A stretch of 64,000 nt of DNA from Ryuthela nishihirai (Eukaryota; Arthropoda; Arachnida; Araneae; Heptathelidae), in assembly GCA_038380435.1 (NCBI GenBank), contig JAWZYU010000024.1, positions 54,150,613 through 54,214,612 of the forward strand. The letters run 5' to 3'. Both the position numbers and the translations under genes were made by a program. This document shows, in pieces, positions 26,001 through 38,000 of this stretch (within the stretch, counting starts at the first letter, position 1; each line of letters starts with the position of its first letter). A model generated the notes under the pieces. It worked only from the letters and a program-made list of their open reading frames with translations, did no database searches and was not told where the DNA came from.

Positions 26001-29000
26001 GTTGACATGCATTCTTCTAGTTTATTTTCTAAATCTGGGCTGTTTACTTTTATGTACTGTTGATAATCTTTTCTACTTCAACTTCAGCTCCAAGTTCTTG
26101 ACATGAAATGCAGGGAAAATACCATCAGTCATCACTAGCCCTTTGCTCTCCTAGTTTCTGAGAAACGAGTCTTCAGAGAACTAACTAATTTCTAAATATC
26201 CGAGTTGTATTTGGTCATTCAAGATCAGCAGTAACCGCTGGTGATCTTCCTGGTGGTTTCAACGTTTGTCTAATGACAAAACCCTGGTCCCTATGCTGCA
26301 TTCTTTGCCTAAGAGATTTAAGCCCATAGATTAGGGTAACTACATACTGATAGGACATTTAGGCTTAAATAATGGGTTTTGAGCAAGTGCTTTGCTGATC
26401 TGTGATAATAGTGGCAGAGATCTAGAACTAGGCTCTGAGAAGCAAGCAAAACTGTTACGGGTAGCTTCCTTATTTACTTTAGTCTTTTCTGCTCGTCATT
26501 TGATTTAGTTTTGTATTTTTTGCTTGCGATTCCAGTCCAAGGCAAAAAGATTCTATTTATGCCTTTGTTTTATTTTAATGAACTATTTTGAGTAACTTTA
26601 TTAAGCAGAATTTTCTTTTTTCTTCTTTTTTTTCAAAATTACTACTTTATTGTCATATATTTTTTTATTAAATAATTTATATTTAACATGGTAAAAAAAA
26701 TTATCTTTTTGGCAAAACATTCCACACAAAATAAGATTTCATCTTGAGTGAAAAATGTTATTTTTACACTATTTTCATCAGCCTCTACATTTAATCAAAC
26801 CTTTTATTACCATCACTTTAAAATCCCCCAAAATAAGCGTTGCATAAGGTTAAAGTAATTTGAAAATAAATTACTTTTTATTCAGCAACATAATTTTATT
26901 CATAATAATCATTTAAGTAATATTTTGATGTACATTACAATTACTAATGTAAAGAGCTACTTTATTTATATTGGCATTAAAAGTAGAGTTTTTGAATCAC
27001 AAAATCAATTTATTCAATAGGATTATTCTTTGGAAATCCATACAAAGAAACACTAGTATTGAGACTGCTACTACATGAAACAGCTTCACATATATGAATA
27101 TTCTTTGACATTGCTACAAGTACATAAATAAACCAGTTGAAATTAAAATAGATATTTAGGTAAGGAAATACGATATTAGTTCAAGTTAATATTATCTCTT
27201 GGTGAAATTAACCTCCAATATGTGGCTCTTTACATCAATATCGAAATCATTAGACAAATGTATTCAATCAGTTCAACATGCTCACATGCTAGTAGTAACA
27301 CATCCTCTTCATTCTTCTGGACCACTTTGTAAGGGTGGCAGATTGACTTATATGCTAGGAAACATGTGCATTCATCAACGTCAAGTACGAATCGAGTAAC
27401 TCAGTATCACCTAATTGTCCGACATTTTATGTGTCCATTATTGTTTCATCACCAATGAATACAACTTCATTAAAATAAACTAAATTCAAACTTGCATATG
27501 AGCAATTTTTTCTACTCATTAAATTCGAAGGAGCATCTTTGCTTATTTGGACTACATTAGCCCATTAAGCACTTCATTAATCATTAGAGAACTGATCAAA
27601 AATAGAGCATAATTTACAGTTCAAGTTATACGAACTGAAGTCGGAACATTTAATAACATGTCCTCGTTTTTACCGATCACAATCTGGTCACCCTATGTAT
27701 CCCTCAGCATCTGTAGTGCTAAATTTGTTCCCTTTGAATATTGGGCTTTTTCGTTTGCTTCTCAGTAAAAAAGGATATGAACTTTTATCAAAAGCAGCAT
27801 TATAGCTGTAAGTAGCAGCCAAATGCTAGTTGGAGTGGGTGGAGTTACAAAGTTGTGCTTGAGTGCAAGCAGCAACATTGACCTAGAAGCAGAAAACACA
27901 TTGGTAGACTATGTGCATGCACAAGAATGTCAGTGCATCCCCTGAAGTGCATCATTAACGATAACATTGGTACAAATTCAATATTTTTTTTCTCGTTATC
28001 AAAGAACTGACCATACTCCAAATTTCATACAATGTTTCTATGGGGTATAATGTACAACATACCAGTTTCAATTTTTTATATATGGTGCCACACCACTTTT
28101 TTTTTTTCACATTTAAAAATTTTCAGGTTTTTAAATTCTTTTTCAAAACCATATTAAATTTTTAAAATTCGATTTTTTATAATGAATTAATAAGGCAAAT
28201 CTACATCAGTACACCAAGTTTGGTCTTCTCATCTATCATAGAAGCAAAGAAAAAGAAAAAACCTTTAGTCACAATCATAATTTGTATATTTTTCCTTTAG
28301 GTTAAACAATTATAACTCCTTACAAAAATTTTTTTTGACTCAAAATATTTTGGACACTTAGACATCTTAATGGGTACTAACATATATGCCAAAGATAATT
28401 GAAATCTGTGATGGGTGGTGAACTTTTTTCCAAAATTTTGGTTGATTTGAGGTGGAATGACCCTGATGGCAATAGTACCGAGACTGGTCATGTTTTTGCA
28501 TTAGTATCCTATCTGTATATAGTTAACATAATCAGTGTTTAAACCATACCCTCTGCCTTCTTCCTGCTACAAAAGCTGACCAGTCACAGCTGATTGATCA
28601 AGGTTGCCTATGCATCAGATTATTTTGTTCAAAAATTGCAGGACTGTTTCAACTTCTTTTCCACAACAGCAAGTAGACTCAAAAGAATATAAATAATAAT
28701 AAATAAATACCTCCTCAAGCAGCTACTTGCCACAGAGGTCTGACAGGAGCCTGTCAGTTTATATGCCACAGTAGAAGGTCTGAGAGGATGGCAGGACCTC
28801 AGCAGAAAAACGACACAAACAGCCATGCCTTACCCGGGGCTCGAAAGCAAAGATTATTGCTTTTCCCCTGATGAGCTACTCCTTTTGTGGTATGGTATTT
28901 GTTCCATTTCAAAGTAGAATTCTTTCATTGTCTATCCTGATAGGTCTTAATACAATGAACAAGTTGCTCTACTATTTTTCACCACTCTAGTTTTCAAATA

Positions 29001-32000
29001 TTTTTGCTCCATTATTTTTATTTGAGTACGAGTGTTTAGTTGAAAGCTATTTGTAAAACAGTGTAAAATATTTTTTCACTGATTGAAACTAATTGTATGG
29101 TATACAAGGAAATGCAAATTGAACTTTTTTTCTCAAATTAAATTTAATAGAAATGCAATTAATTAATTACCTGGGAACTAAGATTTATTTTATATCATAA
29201 GGATCAAAAATGTAGCTTCCATCCCATAATCTCTAATTTGGAAATTGTATGACCTTTATTTATTTTAAATTGAAGCACATTAAAATATTTCTCTCACAAA
29301 TGTGCCTAAACATCTTCTCAATTTAAAACAGTTGTACTATTTTATACAGACATAAGCAATTAATGCAATATTATGCACTTCGGCATGTTAAAAAAAAACC
29401 CAGCTACGAACAGAAATTTCTTACTTTTCACCTCCAATGGGCAAAAGTCAATTATTAAATTATATTTTGCTCCCCTAGAAGCTCTCATCAGAAAAAAGAA
29501 TAACCTGATGTTGCCCTGGAGTTTTATTCTATTAGTCATAGATTATCTATGGAGATTGTGGAGAAATAGGCATATACACCTAAAGACTAAAATTAGACTG
29601 TATAATAGTTTGGTTCTTTCTAGGGTTAGTTATGGTAGTGAAACTTGGACGCTGTGTAAGCAAGATAACAGGAAACTAGATGCTTTTGATTCTAGATGCT
29701 TACGCAGTATCTTGGGTATTAGGTGGTTTAACTTTGTAACTAATGATGAGGTTAGGCAAAGGAGTCTGCAACCTCCTTTAAGCAGCATATTGTGCAGAGA
29801 GAGACTCCGCTGGTTTGGCCATGTTGCCCGTATGGATAATTATAGATTGGCGAATAGGGTTATGAACAGTGTGCCTAGAGGCCTCAGAAGGAGGGGGAGA
29901 CCTAGGATGCGGTGGGCAGACAATGTCAAACAGGACCTTGTTAGAATTGGTGTACAGTGGCCGGATGCAGCAGATGTAGCTCAGGACAGATATGCTTGGA
30001 GAATTAAACTGCGTGGTCTGGTTGGACCTCCGTAGCCCATGGCTGCTTGAGGATGATGATGATGAGTCATAGATTATTTAATGCTAATGGAAATTCATAT
30101 TAGAAACCAAATTCCAAAGTATTATGATAAATACACACACACAAAGGCCACTGAATTGGAAACCTTTATGCAGATGTACTTAACATCACTTGTGCAGAAT
30201 ATATGCAAAATACATGGTCACGTGCCTCACCACATGATCTAGGCAACACACTGGCAGAAATTGAAAAAAGAACATTAACAATTGAAGCGTAATCCGAGAT
30301 TTATTTAGTAGAAACAACTTGTTCAGAAAGGGCAGTGATCACACATGTGAAGTGATTCAATGTTTATTTTACCTTTTAATGAGTATTACATTTTACAGAA
30401 GGAACATTTTAATAAGGTGTTGAACCTCCTCGAGCAGCAATGCAAGTTTCCAATCTGGCATGCAATCGGTCATACAAATGCTGGATATCACACTGGGGGA
30501 TACCATTCCATGCGCTTTCAACTTGGATGCACAATTCAGTGATGGTCGTTGCCTGCTGCATCTGCAGAAGAGTCTTTGTCCGATCCAGTCCTAGACATGC
30601 TGAATTTGAGACAAGTCCGGAGAGCATGCTGGCCAAGGGAGTTGGTGCACTGCCTGAAGAGCATGTTGAGTTCCCTGGACAGAGTGTGGGCGGGCATCAT
30701 CCTGCTGAAATATCGGATTTGGGATTACACTCAAATATGGCAGGACGACTAGATGTACAATGTCACTGATGTAAGTATTGCTATTCAGTGTACCCTGTAC
30801 AAACACCAGACACAATGAGAGTGATAGCTAATCACTCCCCACACCACGATGCCTGGAGTGGGCCCTGTGTTCACTGGCAGATGCACGATGAAAAAAACCA
30901 CTCACTTTGTCGCCTTCGGACATGTAAATGTCCGACATCATCAGACACTCTTAAGCAGAATCGGCTTTCAACACTGAAGATCACAGACTGCCATTTTTTT
31001 CCCTCCAATGAACTTGTTCTTGACACCACTGCAAACGCGTTCAACAGTGACAAGTTGACAGTGGTAACTGTGCCAGCTCCATGTGTGCCCATAGTCCTGC
31101 TTCCAAAAGATGACTGCATATTGTTCTTGTAGACACCCTGGGTATGACAGAGGATCGAATTTGTGACACCGTAGCTGTCAGCTCTACAACCGCTGCCCTC
31201 CTGGTACACCGATCCACTCGTGCGTCCATAACTCTGTTGCCCGGAACCACATCTGCGACTATGTGAATTCTCTTCTGACCAATGTACCACTGCCGATACC
31301 TCTTGTCCAATGCAGTGTGCAATTTAATGAAAAGACCAACCTGCTTCCCGAAAACCCACTATACGACCTCGCTCAAACTCCACTAACTACATAAAAGTTG
31401 TGCACCTGCGTCGTCCAGGCATGGTAGCTTCTTCAAAGAGCACTGAACAACACGAATATCTTCTTTCTTGAAGTTTTCGTGTTGTTCAGTGTTGTTCAGT
31501 TTCGTGTTGTTCAGTTTCGTGTTGTTTTCGTGTTGTTCAGAAGTTGTTCAGTGTTGTTCAGTTTCACACCTTAGTCCTTAAATACACGCTGCATACATTT
31601 GCACGTTGTTGTCCTTAGTGATGTCTATTTCACCCAATGACTTTCAATCTTGGATCACGGTTTCTGCTGCTCTTAACATATTCTAATATGATGTTCCTAA
31701 AGGAATTTCTTCTGGGTGTTCTTTTTAAAATTTCCGCCAGTGTATTTAAGACTGCTGCTCATCAGTAATCATCAGTAGTGTTGATCACAATGGGAAAAAC
31801 AAAGGCTCTTTCAGGGTTTCATAAAGGGCTTATTGTGGGTGCTGTCAGGCTGGAGAGACGATTTAAAAAACAGCAGAGCTGACTGGTTTCTCAAAAGGCA
31901 AGATATCTCGGTTTTTTATCAGTAGAAAAATAACCCACATTGCTTGTCTAAGAGGTGTAAGTGTGGCACGACGACAATCTGTAAGGAATGAGATCGCCAT

Positions 32001-35000
32001 CATCTGAGAAGGCTTGTACAGAGAAACAGGACTTCCTGTGTGCAGCAGTTGACCAAAGCATTCAATGAAGGTTGTTCCCAACCTATATCTAAGCGAACTA
32101 TGCACAGGAAATTGAAGAGGATCAGTATTAGTAGTACATTCCTATATGGAAACCACCGATTTCTGAGAACCCGGAAAGTTCATCTACAATGGTGTCAGGA
32201 ACACTGTGAATGGACATTTGAAGAGTGCAAAAAAGTCATGTGGTCCAATGAGTCGCAGTACACTTTTTTCTGTACCGATAATAAGCAGAGAGTTTGGCAG
32301 GAGTTTCATGAAGCAATGGACTCGGCTTTCCTTGTAAACACAACAAGGTTCTGGAGGCAGTGTCATCGTGTGGGACACTTCTGTTGGTACGGAACAGATC
32401 CCCTGATATTGCTGGAAGGTGGGGTATCCTCCAAGGATTATTTGAATATCATTGCCACTCAAGTCCATCCTGCAATGTTGACTTGTTATCCAGTAGGTGG
32501 CATCTGTTCCATGAATGACAATGCTACTGTCAATTGTGCAAAATGTGTTCAGTGAGCATGACAACAACTTCCATCTTCCCTGGCCACCACAAAGCCCAGA
32601 TCTGAACCCTATTGAGAATGTATGGGACATGTTAGAAAAAGAGATCCAGGACCAAATCTGAGTCAAAGGACTATCTGATGAACGCCTGTATGCTGGAGAT
32701 ATAAAAGCACTCCAACACCTTGTGGAACCTATGCCAAACCACATAAGTGCTGTAATTCGGGCTAAAGGAGGTCCAACTCAGTATGGAATAAAGGTTTCTA
32801 ATTCATTGGCCAGTGTGTGTATAAATAGGGAAAATCTCTATGCAAATGTATTGTAAAGGAAATCTTTTAAAGTAATAATTCAATATTTGGAAAAGTTCTA
32901 AGAAACACAGAGAAACGATTCTTTACACATACTGATTAACCCTTCATGTCCAGCCTGAAAAACTAGTTTACATCGAGAGGCCAAATTTAACTTTATAACT
33001 TTTTTGTCAAATAACTAATGAAAGGAATTATGGAATGTTAATGCCAAATTAATCAGCATTTAATTCTGGATTTTCTGAAAATAAAATATTTAATGAAAAA
33101 GATGACAAATTTTATTTTAATAGGACTTTTTTTAAAGTCACATAGTAAAAGAATGCATCTAGAACACAAAAATTTATTTAAAAAACACTAATAGACAGAA
33201 ATGATTATAATATACATGAATAGAAAGGCTATTTATTTCTGAATAACAAAAAAAATAATTTTCTTGTTTTAAAGTAAACATTTCTTCCGTTTTGTAATTT
33301 TTTTTCTTCGTACCATACTTTTGAGAAAAGTCCAATCAACAAATCAAATTTAGAATATTTTTAATAAATAACAAATTAACAGAAATAAGTCATGTTATAT
33401 ACCAAATTAAAGAGAATTTAATACCGAATTTTACTGAAATGCAAAATTTGAACATTGTAGCAACATATTAATTTTAATAACACATTTTGCAGTAGTATAC
33501 CGAAAAAATAGGTAAGGTTTCATAATTACTTCCAAAATCATCCATTTTTAAAAATAAGTTTTTTTGTCAATTATCTGATTTTAGAAACTTTAAGGAAAAA
33601 TTTGTTAGTAGTTCAAATCATCTTCTGAGCTTAAATTAGGGGATTGCATCAGCAGAGAATAGTGTTAACAAACAAATTGGGAATACCTTATATCGCTTCT
33701 AAGAAATGGTAATTAGATGGCATTAACAAATTATTTGTCATAGTTTAATAAAATATGCATCAAATGAAAAAATATTATTTATTGACCAAATTATATATTT
33801 TTATATGTATTAAAAGAAATTCAAAATGGCAATTTTTATTTCTAAAAAATAATTTTATTTTGTTGCCCTAAAAATGGATATACATCAGACACTGAAAGGG
33901 TTAAAGAATGCATAATATAAACAATTTGGCATCAGATACAACATTCATATTTTAATTAGTTTTGAAGAAGAGAGGTCTTTCAGATCCACTACTCACCAGC
34001 AAGGGGCTGTAAACCTTAAATGCAAAAACAATTTACAGAGCACATGGGGTCCAGTGTAGTCGTGATAAAGTCTCGGTCTCCAGATTTATGCCAGAGTGTT
34101 CTGATCACTAAACTAGAATCTGCTCAGTCATTTGTACTTGAGTTGTTTGTAATGAAGATAGATGTATTAATGGTTTTAATATTGGTGTTATTTTGTGCTA
34201 GTTCATGGCAATATTAAAACTGTTGGGATCCAGATTCAAATCCTGGTATGACATAGTTGTTCTGTCATAACCTGGAGGTAAGCTAGTGTCTTTATGTCTA
34301 ATCACAAACTGAATTGAACAAACTGATATTTCACATCCTGAAGTTACTTGTGCAATCTTAACTTGGAGATAACCAAAGTCACCAGAGACACATGAAATTA
34401 TTTTTAAATTGTTTAGAGCTGAGAATAATTTTTGTCAGGGGATGATTAGTGTTAAATATTTTCTACAATAAAAGATTTGTTCCTAAAGGTTCTTCTAGAT
34501 GTATTATTATCCCTGTTTTCAAGAAAGGTGATCCCAGTTCTGGTTATTTTGCAGTTTGGGTTACTGTGGAAACTATAGGTTCCAGTTTAGGTTACATCCT
34601 TTCCCAGTTCATGGGATTTGCCGCAATACTCCTTTGTTGGTTATTTTGCAATTTGGGTCACTGGAAAAGGATGTAGCCTAAACTGCAATCTATAATTTCC
34701 ATAGTAACCCAAACTGCAAAATAACCCTGAAATAATATTTTGTTGATGGAGACAAATTTGAGATGAACAGTGCAAGTTCAGAGACAATATAGGCTGCATA
34801 GACAAATTTCACTTAGACAGATTTTTGAGAAATATTGAGGGTTTGAAAAGCATAGTTATTTCCTTTGTAGATTTTAAAAAGTCTGTTAAACCCAGCTGAC
34901 AGTTATAATCTGTGCAATTACAAGATCATATGAAATAGTCGAAAAGTTAATGCAATGATAGGTCTTAATAATAACACAATTAAATAGCCTTTTTCAGAAA

Positions 35001-38000
35001 TTAATTACAAATAATTTAAAATTCTCTCTTGTTGAGCAATAAAAATTTAAAGTTTATCCTTCAAACTATTTGCAGGTTAAAAGTTTTTAAGAGAAAGCTA
35101 CTACCCCCTGGGTAGCTTTTTACAAATTTTTTGGAACATTTCCTCAAACATTAATTAATAAATTCTGAAAAAAAATTCATCGCCGCCACAGCAGGAATTG
35201 AATCCACATCTCTCCAGATTCATGCCAGAGCGCGCTACCATTGCACCACACATCGGACAACGAACTCTTTCAGAATATGACCTTATAAATCTTCCTGAGA
35301 TGTGACTGAGACAGCGCCATCTATACTCAAGGAGATGCAACTTTTTCAGTTGTTGCATTTGATTACCAGATGTTAATGAGAAGGTCGCTAACGCTATCTT
35401 AACAGGGAATACTGTGCATTCACTTTGGATTCATTTCCTCAAGTTTTTCTGTGGAAATATATTAAATAGAATATCAAATACTTCGTAGATTAACATAGCC
35501 TTCCACGAAGGGTTGTTTTACCTCCGAGTGGCACTTTTTTGCACACAATGGTCTAAATGGCCAAGTCACAAGGACCCCGAGGGCTCAGAGAAGGTTAGGG
35601 AGGGGACCCAATGAAACAGCTGTTGGGGCACGCTAGCTGGCCTGTCAAGGCCATCCAGTGCGTTCTTTAATGTGCACAGTATGGCTCTCCCATACAAGGG
35701 GGCACAGCTTAATGTCCAGAAGACATAATGGCGGCCTTTCCAAGCCCATCAGTGTCCCCTATTGACTGCGGGCAGGGTGGGGAGTTTCGTGGAGATAAAT
35801 CTCGACATTGACCCAGCTGGGACTCTAACCTGGGAACTGCAGATTGCGAGCCTGGCATGCTACCGACTGAGCCATCCCTGCCCCATTCCATAAAGGGGTT
35901 GGAGGGGCTTTAGAAAAATAAAAGGGTGTTCAGCTAAAAATGGTTAGGAACTAGTGATATCAAAATATTTTAGATAATATTGATAAATTTGATACTTATG
36001 CAAATGATGCCGATAAAATTCTTTTATCAGAACTGCTGATAGGGCTACTAATATGATAGTTAAAAACAATTTAAAATTCTCTGTCGTTGATCAATATAAT
36101 TTTCGAGTTTATAGATTTGGTCATCTGGAAGCCAAAGTGTTACATTACTATAAATTGCTTATGGCATCATATACAACATTCATAAAATTTAGATTATAAT
36201 CATATTAAATTATAAAACAATTAGATTATAATTATATTATTATTATATTTATCAACCTTATAATTAGATTATAAAATAATTAAATTATAATAATTAGATA
36301 TATCCTTTAGAGCAGTTATTTCTTCAGTTGGAAGGTATGAAATTTCTATTAACATTGATATCACATTTAGGGGGGAAATTTTCTCACACCAGGTGGGATA
36401 AAAATTCACGACCTTCTGACCACTAAACTACTGACTGCTGATCAAGATTTCTTCCTATTTAATGATATGAACTTTTCTACCATCAATTTTAAACAGTTTA
36501 ATATTAATTTAACAGTAGGGTGAAGACCCCTAGATGATAAACTCTGGGCCCAATGAATAAATGTCACTGTTTTCCCAGGCGTCAAATCTGGGGCCATCTG
36601 TTGATTCTTCAAATTGAATTTTCAGAATTCCCTGGATCTTTTCTGCAAAATAATTTTTGAATTATTTTAAATGTGTTTTTTATTCATATGAAATGAAAGC
36701 TTCCCAATACTTGATAATGCTGTGTATCCTCAAAATCTATATACTTTAGAGCAGCAGTTCCCTAATTTTTAGGCTGAAATCCCTAGGAATTTACGAAAAC
36801 GCTGATATTGGGAACAACTGCTTTAGACATTTACTTTCGTTTGGCAGGAGTTTTTTGAACAAAAAGATTTATTACTAGTTTTTTTGTTCCTTCCAAGAAT
36901 TAAGAATTGAAAAGAACATAATTTTGTTGATATTTATGCAAAATGTAACCACTATTTCTTTGGCTCCTCTAGGAAACTGGCTTATGGAAATCCAGTGCTA
37001 GTTCTTTCAATCAGCTGCAATCTCCATTCTGGCAGAGAATGGTACTACTGAAATGGCAAAATCTTGTCTGTATTGAAGGCTAACTATACGAGTGGTCACG
37101 TTCATAAGTCAAAAAATTAATTTGTGTACATAAATAAAATAAATAAATACCCCCTAAAGGGGCGACTAAATGACAAAAGTGCGACGATATCTGGTTAATT
37201 TCTGGTAACATACTTCTTGCTAATAACTACAAAAATTTTAATGAAAAGTTTTCTATAAGTAACAAAAAGTTCTTGAAAAAAATTTAGAAGTATTTAAAAA
37301 ACCTTCCAAAATCTATATATATATTTGCACTATTTTGTAATAGCGTTGACGTATACCGATTCTTTAAACTGAATTTTCAAATGTCCCCGGATCTTTTCTG
37401 CAAAATGATTTTTAAGTTATGTTAAATGTGGTTGATCATTCATATAAAATGGAAGTGTCCCAATACATTTGATAATATTCTGTGTATCCTCAAAAATCTA
37501 TATCCTTTAGAGCAGTAATTTCGGTAGTGTAGAGCCACGATAGCCGTCCCATGGCCGAGTGGTTAGCACGCTTGACTACTGATCTTAGGAACCCGAGTTC
37601 GAGCCCCGGGTTAAGGCATGGATGTATGTGTCGTTTTTCTGCAGAGATCCTGCCGTCCTCTCAGACCTTCTACTATGGCATATAAACTGACAGGCTCCTG
37701 TCAGACCTCTGTGGCAACCACCTACTTGAGGGGTTTTTATTTTGTTTCATTTGTTCTCATAATATATTTACATTACATTATTTATATCACCATTATTAAC
37801 AGTGATCTAAGGGACCTGGGTAAGGCATGGATGTTGGTGTTGCTTTCTGCTGAGGTCCTGCCAACCTCACAGATCTACTTTAGCGTATAAACTGACAGGC
37901 TCCTGTCAGACTTCTGTGGCAAGCAGCTGCTTGAGGGTGTATTTATTTTATTTATTTTTAGAGCAGCGATCAGACGCTATTACCGCCATAGAGAACATTA

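Noticed and set aside
30440..31132. Plus-strand open frames of 109 and 114 codons
   Set aside because: They are antisense to the dead Tc1 transposase on minus.
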